The notes beneath the pieces were generated by a model, which did no database searches, was not told where the DNA came from, and was given only the letters and a program-made list of their open reading frames with translations. From Oryzias latipes (Eukaryota > Chordata > Actinopteri > Beloniformes > Adrianichthyidae), in contig NC_019866.2 in NCBI RefSeq assembly GCF_002234675.1, positions 7,469,261 through 7,533,260 of the forward strand: a DNA stretch of 64,000 nucleotides, read 5' to 3'. The first letter of the stretch is position 1; each line of letters starts with the position of its first letter. Made by a program: the position numbers and the translations under genes. This document shows, in pieces, positions 12,015 through 23,439 of the stretch.

Positions 12015-14905
12015 TTCTTCTTCTTACTGCCTTTTACGCCTTGAGACGCTTAGGGCAGCAACGAAATCTTTCCACTTCTGACGGTCGCGGGCCAGGGTGA
12101 TGATGGTTCCCCAGGTGTGTCCAAATTCCTTCAGCTCGGTTTCTACTGTTCGGCGCCAGGTGATCTTCGGCCGTCCTTTTTTTCTTTTTCCATCTGGTGT
12201 CCAATGTAGTGCTGTCTTTATTATTGTGTGGTTTTCACTCCTGAGTACATGTCCTATCCATGTCCAGCGTCTTTTGAGGATAATTGATGACATGTCTTCT
12301 TGATTGCTGCGGAGGAATAGATCTTCATTGGAGATCTTTTGGGGCCAGAAAATTCTTAATATCCTCCTTAAATTTTTGGTGTGGAAGGTCGAAAGTTTGG
12401 TCAAGTCCTGCTGTGTCATTCTCCAGCACTCTGCTCCATACAGTAATACTGACAGAACACAGCTGCTGTAGAGCTTCAGTTTTGTCTTAGTGCTGTACTG
12501 TGATGTCTTCCAAATATTGTTCATGCTTATGAATGCAACCCTGGCTTTATTAATCCTGTTCTGTATGTCCTTATTACTTCCACCTTCTGATGTGATGATG
12601 CTACCCAAGTAAGTAAAGCTTTCAGTAAATGGTAAATTCTGATCATTGACCTTGATGGGGGGCTGTGACGTAGTATTCAAGGTCAAAATCGCTGACTTGC
12701 TTTGGTTGATTTTAAGACCAACCTGGGATCCAAATCGGCTTAGCCGGTCAGTCTTGTCTTGCATATGTCGGTGAATATGAGAGATCAGTGCCAGATCGTC
12801 AGCAAAGTCGAGATCCTCGAGGGTGGAGAAGAGTGTCCATCTGATGCCAGTTGGTCCTGCTTCAGTCGTGCGCCTCATCACCCAGTCTATCACTACGTTG
12901 AAGAGGAGAGCTGACATCACACATCCTTGACGGACTCCAGTTTTCACTTCAAACCAGATGTCACTTCCTCCCACACAGCATCTATAGTTGTTATAGAAGC
13001 TTCTTATCAGTTTTATCATGTGGGTCGGTACTCCATAAGCCCTCAAGATTCGCCACAAGCTGTCTCTGTGCACACTGTCAAATGCTTTTTCAAAGTCTAT
13101 AAAGTTAACGAAGAGCTGCTGCTGCCATTCAGCACTTTGTTCTATTATGTTTCTCAGAGCAAAAATCTGTTCCGTGCATCTTCTCCCTTTTCTAAAACCG
13201 GCTTGTTCCTTCCTAAGTATTGCATTCACAGCTTCCGATAACCTATTGATGATTATCTTGGCCATAATCTTGCTGGGGATGGACAGAAGGGTGATACCAC
13301 GCCAGTTGTTACATTCGCTGAGTGTGCCCTTCTTTGGAATTTTGATGATTACACCTTTAGTCCATTCTTCTGGTATGCTTGCTGATATCCAAACGGTTTT
13401 GAAAAAAGGTTGCAATATTTTTGATGCTGTTTCTGTGTCCGTCTTGAACAGTTCAGCATTCAAATTGTCGTGACCTGGTGCTTTATTGCTTTTCAGTGAC
13501 TTGATAACTGAGACAATTTCCTCCTTTGTTGGTGGGTCTGTGTTGATGTCTAGGTCTGTCTTTCCTTCTGGAATATCTGCTCCTTCTGTTGGTGGATCTC
13601 TGTTCAAAACTTCCTGAAAATGTTCAGCCCAGCGGGTATCTTGTTCTGCTTCTGTTGTGAGAAGCTTCCCCTGTTTATCTTTAATTGGTAAGCTGACAGT
13701 AGAGTGGTGTTTTCCACATACTTGTCGACTAATTCTGTACAGCTGGCCTTGTTCTCCTCGGGTTGTAGCTCTTTCTGCCTCCTCAGCAAGCTCCTCAATA
13801 TATGCTCGTCGATCGGCGCGCACCATCCTTTTTACTGTCTTATTGGCTTCTCTGTACTGCTGCTTGTATTTTGTTTGGAGTCTCTCTGAATGGGTGTTAA
13901 GAAGCTGATTCTTAAGATTTCGTCTATCTTCAATGGCCTTCCATGTTTTCTGTTTAATCCATTCCTTTGACCCTTTCTTGGTTCTAAATCCAAGACATTC
14001 TTTTGCGCTCTGCTGGTAAGCAGTCTTGATGTGTTCATATGTTGAGTTGATCATGTCAACACTGACTTCTGTGTCCAAATCTTGAAGTGCTTGGAATCTG
14101 TTCTTGACTTGTAGAACAAAACTACGTCTTATCCGAGGGTCTTGTAATTTCTGAACATTGAATTTTGTTGGAGCATGGGCCATTTTTGGGGATTTCCTCA
14201 GTTTCAGTTTTAACATTGCCGTAACAAGTTGATGGTCACTTCCAACATCTGCTCCCCGCTTGACCCTAACATCTATTAATGACCTTCTCCACATCCCGTT
14301 GATCATCATATGGTCTATTTGGTTCTTGTCTCTGTCATTTGGTGAGTACCATGTCAGCTTGTGGATATCACGATGTGGGAACAAGGTGCCCCCCACTACA
14401 AGATTGTTGGTATTGCAGAAGTCAATCAGCCTTTCTCCATTCTCGTTCATTGTCCCACATCCAAGCTTGCCCATTGCTCTCTCGTTGTTACTGTTGTCTT
14501 TTCCAACTTTTGCATTCAAATCTCCCATGATGATCAAAACATCATGTCTTGGTGTGAGCTTAACTTCTGTATCTAGCTGTTCATAGAAAGAGTCCTTTGC
14601 TTCTTCCTCACTGTCATTGGTAGGACTGTAGCACTGAATTATGGTCATGTTCATATGTCTCCCTCTCATCCTGATTTTAATCAATCTACTGTTGACAGGT
14701 TTCCATTCAATTAGACTTTTCTCTACTCCTTTCTTTAAAATGATGGCAACTCCTTCTTGATGCTTACTATCCTCTCTGCCTGAATACAGTAATGTTTCTC
14801 CTGTTGATGTTATGACTTTGCCGGATCCTATCCATCTGGTTTCACTAACGCCTAAAATATGAAGATTATATCGACGCATCTCTGATGTCACTTGTGTTAC
14901 TGAAG
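12015..14905 (-). mobile_element. 5'-truncated RTE/BovB-like LINE insertion
   Basis: The ORF (12024-14905, minus) is flanked by CTTCTCAGCTTC at both 12003-12014 and 14906-14917, a 12-bp target-site duplication. Right after the stop codon the minus strand reads (GAA)4, a short microsatellite tail with almost no 3'UTR, as RTE elements have. The 5' end starts inside the endonuclease domain, so this is a truncated copy made by target-primed reverse transcription. Confidence 0.85.
12024..14891 (-). CDS. LINE endonuclease-reverse transcriptase, RTE clade, N-terminally truncated
   Basis: About 955 codons without a stop. Residue numbers count from the GTG at 14891, which is not a real start; the frame is open a few codons further, to 14909. 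The AP-endonuclease part shows SETRW (Glu17), MGDLNAKVG (123-126 GDLN), QIDH and GSDHQLV (218-220 SDH). The initial endonuclease strand with the WN motif is missing. The reverse transcriptase has the FADD catalytic box at about 696-699 and a VRQGC segment upstream. The C-terminal part has the KRRWTWIGHVLR and KKGRPKITWRR signatures of RTE-type proteins, which databases often label craniofacial development protein 2-like or F52C9.6-like. It encodes target-primed reverse transcription, but this copy is probably immobile because its 5' end is gone. The uninterrupted frame suggests a young insertion. Confidence 0.88.
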   Translation of the reverse strand: MTSEMRRYNLHILGVSETRWIGSGKVITSTGETLLYSGREDSKHQEGVAIILKKGVEKSLIEWKPVNSRLIKIRMRGRHMNMTIIQCYSPTNDSEEEAKDSFYEQLDTEVKLTPRHDVLIIMGDLNAKVGKDNSNNERAMGKLGCGTMNENGERLIDFCNTNNLVVGGTLFPHRDIHKLTWYSPNDRDKNQIDHMMINGMWRRSLIDVRVKRGADVGSDHQLVTAMLKLKLRKSPKMAHAPTKFNVQKLQDPRIRRSFVLQVKNRFQALQDLDTEVSVDMINSTYEHIKTAYQQSAKECLGFRTKKGSKEWIKQKTWKAIEDRRNLKNQLLNTHSERLQTKYKQQYREANKTVKRMVRADRRAYIEELAEEAERATTRGEQGQLYRISRQVCGKHHSTVSLPIKDKQGKLLTTEAEQDTRWAEHFQEVLNRDPPTEGADIPEGKTDLDINTDPPTKEEIVSVIKSLKSNKAPGHDNLNAELFKTDTETASKILQPFFKTVWISASIPEEWTKGVIIKIPKKGTLSECNNWRGITLLSIPSKIMAKIIINRLSEAVNAILRKEQAGFRKGRRCTEQIFALRNIIEQSAEWQQQLFVNFIDFEKAFDSVHRDSLWRILRAYGVPTHMIKLIRSFYNNYRCCVGGSDIWFEVKTGVRQGCVMSALLFNVVIDWVMRRTTEAGPTGIRWTLFSTLEDLDFADDLALISHIHRHMQDKTDRLSRFGSQVGLKINQSKSAILTLNTTSQPPIKVNDQNLPFTESFTYLGSIITSEGGSNKDIQNRINKARVAFISMNNIWKTSQYSTKTKLKLYSSCVLSVLLYGAECWRMTQQDLTKLSTFHTKNLRRILRIFWPQKISNEDLFLRSNQEDMSSIILKRRWTWIGHVLRSENHTIIKTALHWTPDGKRKKGRPKITWRRTVETELKEFGHTWGTIITLARDRQKWKDFVAALSVSRRKRQ

Positions 14906-15443
14906 CTTCTCAGCTTCAGTAACTGGAAAATGACATCACCATGATAGCATGCTTTGTTAGAGAGGTTGAAGTAGAAAGAGCTACGGGTGGTGACATGTGC
15001 ACAGTCCACAATTTGATGGATGGGTTGGCTTCTTAAGAGGACAACAAAGGTTGTTTTTTTTTTCTCAAAGTGCAGCTTTCTTTCTTTTTTAATTAGGATA
15101 CAGTAACAAAACATGCACACAATATTAATGGTAAATGTTGGCACAAGAAGTGCGCCTGAAAACTTGACAGTTTGCTTTAGAGTTGAAGTGAAAGTCATAA
15201 AAAAAGCCTGAAAATGACTAACAGCATATCTCTCTTGACTTCAACAGCCATCATGTAAAGGCTGCTGGTTTTTCAAAGAAGCATGTCCGATGCAATTGTT
15301 CGGCTTTTACCAATATAGTTTAAGAACTTTTTGAATCTTTTCTATCCGGCCATTCGTTTTATAACGCCTTTTTACAAATTCTTGGACTGCTTCACTAAAG
15401 CTATCTCTTCTGATCATTTGCAAGAAGCCTGGGCCAAGGCCTT

Positions 15444-15524
15444 ACAGTACAGACCAAAAAGTTTGGACACGCCTTCTCATTGAAATGAATGGGAAGGTGT
15501 GTCTAAACCTTTGGTCTGTACTGT
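15444..15524. repeat. Short hairpin repeat (inverted repeat of about 37-bp arms)
   Basis: ACAGTACAGACCAAA... at the left is mirrored by ...TTTGGTCTGTACTGT at the right around a loop of a few bases (near GAAATGA). The arms differ at a few positions. It matches a hairpin MITE type frequent in fish genomes. Confidence 0.7.
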
Positions 15525-16481
15525 CGAGCGGATCAATAAAACTTTGGGAAAAGGCTATGGCGCACGTTCACGCTTGCTCCACTAGTACTCGTTATCGACT
15601 CATTTAGGGTGATACACAGGTTACATCACTCCAAAACAAAATCTTGTAAAAAAAATTTAATCAGTTTCCCCTCAATGTAATACAGGTTCTGCTTCAGAAG
15701 GAACACAAGCTCATCTTTTCTGGTTTGGCCCCCAGTTATTATAAGTTATTATAAGACACAATGAGGACCCTTCCTGGCTCAGTGCCAAATCACCTCACAA
15801 CCCGGATAATCGTGACATTACATTTTTGGCTCACTATTTTTATTGATATATTACATTTGTATTGTAATATACAAAAGTCAGCTGAATGATTTGTTGTATT
15901 GGCAGTCACTGTTGTGTTTTTGCAGTTTCTTTTTGTCAACATTTAAAAACAATAAAAATAATATAAAAAAAAAAGGTATTCTGCTCAGATTTATACAGTC
16001 CTGCATTGAAGATGGTTTCAAAATGTAAACTATTTAAAAATAAAAACCTATATTCTAAATCTGGCAAAACTTCCGAATCTGCAAAGGAAGAAGGCAGAGC
16101 AGCAATTTGTAGACTTTCACTTTTGCAGCGATAGATGCACTCACAGCAGGGAAGCTGGAGTTTCTCTCAGCATTCAAGCACTTTCAATGACTTCTTTCTC
16201 TGTGCTTGCATTAGCACTGCAGACAAACAGAAGGGAAGTAAAGAAATCAAAGACATTTCATCCATGTTTGATCTACATTCAATAAACTCAAGGCTTTACA
16301 GGGAGTCATGGTTTAGGCCAACAGATAACACTGGATGCAGTCTTACACTAGTGGTAAACTCAGACTAACCTTGGAGCAACATTTGTGCAGGGAAAACTGA
16401 AAAATCATGCACTGTTCTGATGAAAATAACTTAAGATTGAACTTGGAGTCAACTCCAAGTTTTACACCATAAGCAGTGTCA

Positions 16482-16671
16482 ATAAAGTCAGAGGCCGTAG
16501 GCGCGAACTGGCAGCCACGCCTCTGTCAGCCTGCCCCAGGGCAGCTGTGGCTACAACCGTAACTTACCATCACCAATGAGGAGTGAATGAATAATGGACA
16601 CAATGTAAGCGCTTTGGGTGTCTTGAAAAGCGCAGATAAATCCAATCCATTATTATTATTATTATTATAAA
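16482..16671 (+). mobile_element. 3' fragment of a teleost SINE (V-SINE-like tail)
   Basis: Contains CTGCCCCAGGGCAGCTGTGG, then AAGCGCTTTGGGTGTCTTG and AAATCCAATCCATTATT with an (ATT)n tail, a very common teleost retroposon 3' end. No Pol III head is seen, so it is 5'-truncated. Confidence 0.65.
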
Positions 16672-16817
16672 CATTAGCAGGCTGCTGTTTTCCAGTTGTT
16701 TCAGCAGAGCTGTGCTCCTCTGGTTGTTTCAGGGTATCAATCCCTGGGACTTTGGGAAATTTCCCAAGCCATCCTAGAATGTGGCTTGAGCTTTGGAGCT
16801 TGAATGTGCAACGAGTA

Positions 16818-16818
16818 A

Positions 16819-16861
<43 letters not shown>

Positions 16862-16873
16862 TATATATATATT
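16818..16873. repeat. A tract followed by (AT)n microsatellite
   Basis: About 20 A residues run into an alternating AT array of roughly 35 bp. Confidence 0.85.
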
Positions 16874-18269
16874 GTAACCATTGTGTGATCAGTTAAAACT
16901 GACTTGATTTCTTCAGAGCTAAATCTTTTAAAGTATTTTTCTTTTCAATTTCTTTGTGTTGCCATTTCTATTTACCTGTTTGCAAATGTGAGACAGCAAA
17001 AAAGGGAAAAGATTAATGCAACAAATAATAAATACACCTTTCTTTAAATAGCAAATCTAGACTGAAAAAAATGGAAAAGTCAGTGTCTTTAAGAAAAGCA
17101 AGGAAAAACCATCCAGTGCACTTTAAAAGATGACTAGAAAGTCTATCAAATGAAAGCACCAAAGGAGGCTAAGATTTGCTTAAATTGATCTCTTTAAATG
17201 GATTCATCCATGATTATTTCAAGGCAGGAAATTGTCATTTCATGGTTTACAAGAAAAACATTAGAAAGCATTTACAATAATGACAAAAATACTGTTTATC
17301 ACACCGAGCCCATCCTTGGAGAAATATGGAAGAGATCCAGCTGTAGAGACAGATTTCACTCAGGAACTGAAGCCAGATCAGCCCCCAGACAATATGTCCC
17401 ATGGTGCGGATGAGAACCAGAGGGTTCACAGCTCATAATGAGCATTCGCTGACATCATTGAGACTGTTTATTCTCTGTTCATGCATCTCCATCTGAACCC
17501 TCCTACATGTCCTGTTAATTAGCACAGAAGTCAGTTTGAACCGTGACTGTCTCCAAAACCAATTTTCATTTTCTGTCTTGGATAACTATGATGGTGTTTC
17601 TCCATATTTAAATCCCATCCAGCTGTTGCAGCAATAATTAAATGCAAAGTGAGCCTGTTTGACAATAGCGACAAGTGTAGCATGAAATTTGAAAGAACTC
17701 ACAACAACCAGCTCCAGAGGAAAGTGCTAATTCGGGCACAGACATAGCATAAAAGGTTACAATGTGTTCTACAAAAGCCAGAGGCTCAATAACACCTTTG
17801 CTTTTATTTCCCTAGGTTTATATCATTCTCCCAGAGTGTGCACAACTTCAAGGAAATACGAGCAGAGTCCCGGCAAATGGCTAGAAAGGATTTGGTGAGA
17901 AAATTGTCTCCGTTTTCTGTGGACTAAATGGACTCAGGAAAAAAACGACCAATAAACTGATAAAATCACAAGCGGTGTAAAAGCAGTGGCACTTTCAGAT
18001 AACACACTCAGTCAATAACTAGAACCTTGCTCACACTGGAGGAGAAAACAGTAGTTACCACCATGATAGCAGTTCCTTGTTGCAAACAGTTTTCATAAAG
18101 CCAAACTCAGAAATAATGACAAGCAGGTTCTGCATTTTAAGATTTGAATAGTTTCATATTTTCACATTGAACCTTGAAAAAGGGACTTTCAATGCACCCA
18201 AGCAACACGTCAACTACTTTCATACAAAGCTTATGTGTAAAGAGATTTAAAATAAACATATATACTTGA

Positions 18270-18740
18270 AATACTGTATTTTTTAATAACTGGAATAAAA
18301 CATCATTTGGTGCAAGCCACAAGCTCGCTGCTCCACTCCATTCTAATGCATCAACTTGTAGAAATAGATCCACGTTCGTCTTGGTTTTCTTCGTCCTAGC
18401 TGCTATCTGGCTCAAAACTGTACGGCTGGATAGCTCCAATATTGCTCACCCGTTTTTTTTTTTTGTTGGACTGACAAAGTTAGTTTGGGGATGTGAGGTT
18501 CTAGCAGGATAGGGTGTGAACAGATTGATGATGGTAGGGGGGCGGGCTTACCCTACACCAACAGTCCAGCCCAGAAATCGGAGGTGAATTTCTACTGAAC
18601 TCCTGCCGCTCTACAGAAACTATGTCCCCTTTTTTGTCTAAAAACCCCATAATCACTAAAAAAGACCAACAAAAAAAAACTAAAAGAACTGGAAACTTGT
18701 TTTGAAAATACATCAAAAGATGACTGGAATGGTTCCTTAA
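18270..18740 (+). mobile_element. Family A MITE copy, left-truncated
   Basis: Shares CTGCTCCACTCCATTCTAAT, ATCTGGCTCAAAACTGTACG and GGATGTGAGG with the copies at 59395 and 61939. The right end GACTGGAATGGTTCCTTAA is a decayed version of the family terminal repeat. Confidence 0.55.
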
Positions 18741-19674
18741 CCTAATTTGTTGTAAACATTTTATGAATATACCTGATTGTTTGTTTCCATTTACTCTTAG
18801 CATCTTCATTTGCACACTTGCTAGAGGAAGTTTATAAATGAATGTTTAAAGAGCACCAAAAAAGACAATAAGCAATAAAAACTTTTTGTCAGACCTAAAA
18901 AACTTCTTACAGATGAGCAATCTAAGCCTCAGAAAGCATTACAACAGTTAAAATGTCAAAAAAAAACTGAACAGTGATATCTGGTGGCCAACTGAAGACA
19001 AAGAAACCTGAAAAAAGCCCAGCTGAAGTAGGAATATCTGAATAAAAGGACAGCTTGGCGATTGCAACATGCTTTTCTTTGTTTTGTTTTGTTACATCAT
19101 CACTTCCTATTTGTTCTCCATAAAACCAAGGACATGACAGAATGTAAAAGCCAGCATGTTTCCTACAGCAACTATACAAGAAGTGTTGTTAGGATGCACA
19201 TAAATATTTTCTATATCTGCTGTCGTAGTTGCTGTCAAAATGTTCCTGACTGTTTAAAAAAAAATACAAATAATTGATTAGTCAGCCACCAATGAAATGT
19301 TGCTAGGCTGCAGGCTTAACTTACACCCCTGTTGAGAGAACTGGCAGTTGGTACAGTCTCACCAAACCCCTAACGGTATGAAAATGGAAGACTCAAATTT
19401 GCATCAAAATGAAGAGGTTTCTGAATGAAAGTCAATCTGATTTGCCAGATATGGCCCAGTTCAGGTCCAAATGTGTCTTCTGTCTTAAATGTGAAGTGCT
19501 AATGATAAGTTAGCTCCGCCCTAAAGCAAATCCAATTGTGATAATCTTTTGATCTATTTTTAAAATGTTCCCAGTGGCTGTTTAATTATGATTATGCAGT
19601 TTGTTTGTACCCAAAAATATATAAATAAATAATTAATAAAATTGGAGTCATTTTCTTTGCAGAGCGGCAGTTGT

Positions 19675-19835
19675 TCATTAGAAATTGTATATGAATTTAG
19701 TCGTCTATAAGAAATACTCAAAAATGCAATTTTAGGCTGAATTCTTTTATAATTTATTTCCTCCATTGTCTGAAAGAAATGCCACAAGAACATGTTAAAA
19801 ACACAACGAAACACATTGGAACGAGTCTTTATACT
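19675..19835 (-). mobile_element. Family A MITE fragment, reversed
   Basis: Contains AAATACTCAAAAATGCAATT, GAAATGCCACAAGAACATG and a decayed end GGAACGAGTCTTTATA, the reversed interior and terminus of family A. Confidence 0.5.
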
Positions 19836-22204
19836 TTGTAATTTCAACACAATCACAGTATTAAAACTTCCAAATGCGTAGCTAAAACTTGTTGAAGCTG
19901 ATCTTGCGCTCCTTTATTTTCCTGACATTTATAGCCATAGTAGTCTTAAAGAACAAAACAACATTTGAGTGGAGGCTCTTCTGAAGAACACCCAGCACTG
20001 CCTGAGAAGCCACTCGTCAGAGGACCTCCTGATTAAAGCTCTGAAAAGACCACCAGACGCTGCAGCCCCCCTCCAAACCTCCACTCTGCCCCCCAGTTCT
20101 GCAGTGAAGTGTGAACATTAAAGTGAATGTAGAGGAGGAGTCCATGGAGGGACAGGGAGGAGGGGGTTAGCAGATTGAGGAAGAGTAAGATACCAGCTAC
20201 ACAGGCATGTAGCGTTCACCGACAGAGCAGAGGTTGCTGTGGAAGGAGAATGAGCATCTTTACCAGAGTGGGTCTCCTGGGAGTGTTCCTGATCTGAGGG
20301 GAGCGCCAAAGCTTCGGATACTGTCCTCCCACATCACACCGGTACGTTTTCCCGCCTGATCTGCATATCTGCATACCAACGCTCTTGTTCATGCATGATA
20401 GCAAGTGGCTGCTCTTATTTTTCTAGTCACCATTCACATTTGAATAGTTTAAGCTCAGTTGGTGTTGAAAGTTTATTCACCTCAATGCAGCAAAATGTGG
20501 GCCATCCCCAAGCTGCTGCTGCTGCTGCTTTTTGATAACAAAGGAATGTGTGTAGTTCTGTCTACGCCAGCGAATCTTTCCTGTCACCATCCTCTTTTCT
20601 CTCCTGCTCTGCTTCAATAATTATTTCTTAAGATAATGATCTTCTCACTCTGGCCACGCCAAGCTCAGGCAGAGTCGTCTGATCAAAGTTCCAATTTCTC
20701 TTGAGCTCATTTCCTCTGATCTCTCTGAGACTGTTAAGATGTTTTGTCGTCTGAAGTCTAACCTGATATCTCACAAAATTTTGGCAATCCAGATTGTTGT
20801 CCTTTATGGAGGGATTTGGGTGATCAGCCACAAAATGATGAGGTTACAAATCCTGAAACCTCAACTGTAAAAGCCAACAGATTAGAGAATATTGCATCCC
20901 GATTTAATAAGGGCATTTCTACTTTTAGACAACTAGGACAGATACCACAGGCAAAATCAAGAGCAGTCGTGCTGTCTGAGGGTCCTCATGCTGCGTCTTT
21001 CTATCTCTAAATTTTTCATTGGGATGCCAATTTGAGGATGAAGCGAACTTCGTTTACACATCGACATTTCAGTTCCAATTTAGCTTTGTCTTTGGTCAAG
21101 GCTTGAGCCGAAAACGCCTTTCTGTTTCCTCTCTTCTGCACACTGACGCTTGCAGCTTGAGCTTGGTCTGCTTTGGTGTCAGATGCGTGGGTTGCTTCCT
21201 CCCTCTAATCTCTATAATGAGTGAAAATTGCAAACACAACACAAATTCTGTGCTTTCAATCAACATGATAGCAGTTCAGAAGGAAAATAGAAATATTTGA
21301 TGAAAATGTAGACCCTGCATGCAAATGGGCTCTTATTTTAGTGTTTGACACTGACTTTACCGTGTTATGAAATCTAAATCCATGTTGGAGCTGACAGCAC
21401 ACACTTGTGACTGGCAAACAAGTTGCTATGAAGATGTCTCAGCTCTTCAGAGAAGCACTCTTGCCTTTTTTTCCTTGGAAAAGACACTCAAAGCGGAAAT
21501 TCAAATATGATAGAAAAGAAAACACAGCAAGCTCTTCCAGCTGCCCATCAGTACTTGTTGAACTCTCAGCCTTTGAGTCAGAGTGTCAGGGTGTCATAGC
21601 TGACCCTCAACGATTTGTTCAACAAGTGAAAAAGCTCTTAATTGAACCAACAGTTACAATTTTTGTTTTGCCCACATTTAAATGTTGCAATGTGTGCTGC
21701 TGAATAACTATGACTACAAATTTTTTTTTTTTTTTTGCTCTCCTAAAAACAGCTTTGGTCAAATGTCTTGCATCATTAAAGCGTAGGTTTCCACCGGTCA
21801 ATGATGTCAAATGCCTAACCAATGCAGTCAAAGTGCCGCTCTTTGACTTCCGGGTTGAAGTACGTTTTAAAATGAAATGTAGCAAAAGCCAGGTATCACT
21901 TACTAAGTACAACGTTGCTTTTTACACAGGTGGTCCCCATTTAGACAAAAGTAATGGTGAATAGTCCAACTTTGTAACAAATATAAAACGTCCTGCAATC
22001 TCACTTCAAAAAGGTTTTTTTATTTTATTTTTTTAAATTCACATATTTTTTATTTCATGGTTGATGGTAAAAGTAAAGGTATTTATTAGGTGGTTTCTTT
22101 GAAGTAAGTGTTGTCCATCTGTATATGACCCTGGGATGACATTTTTTAGAGCAGCCCAATAAAATAAAAGCAAACAAAACAAAAAAAAACATTTTTAAGA
22201 TCGT

Positions 22205-22409
22205 TATCAGGCTCTACATACGAAACGTATGGCCATTGAACGCATGTTGAAAATTAATGCAGGTGAAACTTTGACCAATCAGGGGCTCGGGTTTGGTAAT
22301 GACGAACCTGGTAGTATCGGGTAGCAACAGTCCACTGTGAACACTTTGGTTTAAATGCTTGTTCAAGAACCAATGTCTAGCACACGCCAAGTGTGAATGT
22401 AGCTTTAGG
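22205..22409. mobile_element. MITE with inverted GTAGCT ends (family F), short copy
   Basis: The left end ACATACG...GTATGG and right end CAAGTGTGAATGTAGCTTTA resemble the ends at 28362 and 53057. The interior CTTTGACCAATCAGGGGCTC is shared with 28362-28886 in diverged form. Confidence 0.45.
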
Positions 22410-23065
22410 ATCACTTTATGCAAGGAATTTTTAAGAACTTTTACTTTGTGTAGTCAAAGTATTGTTTTTTTCCAACTCTGTGACCAAATACATATACTTT
22501 GCAACATTCAGCCTTGTGTGAGAATGCGGCGTGACTCACCATCAAAGGCCGATCATGAACTGATGGTGACAAATTGCTCGTCTGTTCAACGTAAACGATC
22601 TGGTCTGTTATAATTTTGGCTCCAAGCAGAGTTTCTCAGGCAGAGGAAAGCCTGTGCTCTTTTTGTTTTGCTGAGTAAATTTAATCAGAGAACCGACAGA
22701 GTGGCTTAAAGAAGCAATCCATTCAATTAGAGATGAGTGGAGTTGAACAGGCTGCAGCGAATGGATCAGTGGTCCACTTACCTGAAAACTTTCCAGTTGG
22801 TATTTTTAGCAAACGACTGAGCATTATACGGACACATGGCAGAAAAAAGAAAAATCATAAGTTCAGCCCTAGTTAGTCTGTTTTTTGAATATTAAGAAAG
22901 GCTACATGAATATTTGGAGAGGATGATGTTCTGGTACATTTGTAAAAATTGTTTTGTTGAGCTTCAGCTCAAGACTGGACCTTCAGAAATGTTTGGATTT
23001 AATACAAGCCAAAGGTCTGCATCTTTTTCACATGTCTCTCCAATTTCTCTTTCCAGACTTACAAA

Positions 23066-23439
23066 ATGGCTGATTTCGAGGATTTCAGCAGGCCGGGGGG
23101 ACTTTCTAACGTGTCTGAAAGCTACCAGATCAACCCCACCAGTGTGATCGTGTCAGTGGTCTTCTCCCTCATCTTTCTGCTTGGCACCATCGGCAACAGC
23201 CTGGTGCTCGCCGTGCTGCTCCGAAGTGGACAGGTCGGATACAATACCACCAATCTGTTTATCCTCAACCTGAGTGTGGCCGACTTCTTCTTCATTATTT
23301 TCTGCGTTCCTTTCCAAGCCACCATTTACTCTCTGGAAGGATGGGTGTTTGGCTCCTTCATGTGCAAAGTGGTTCATTTCTTCATCAACCTCACCATGTA
23401 CGCCAGCAGCTTCACGCTGGCTGCTGTGTCTGTTGACAG
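23066..23439 (+). CDS. galr2: galr2 coding exon 1 (N-terminus to TM3)
   Basis: 124 codons plus two bases. Encodes the extracellular N-terminus, TM1-TM3 and Asp of DRY; donor ACAG|GTGGGT. The transcribed exon probably starts at 23057 after TCTCTTTCCAG. Confidence 0.94.

Larger units (their letters stand above)
15000..23056. other. Intergenic region between the LINE and galr2, no supported gene
   Basis: Apart from the repeats listed separately, no open frame here has coding character. A GC-richer patch at about 20030-20345, ending in a plausible donor (ACCG|GTACGT near 20341), could hold an upstream galr2 leader exon, but no signal fixes it. A short GCT tract lies near 20513-20530. Confidence 0.45.

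Noticed and set aside
14260..14586. Plus-strand ORFs within 12-14.9 kb
   Set aside because: They are antisense shadows of the LINE reverse-transcriptase frame.
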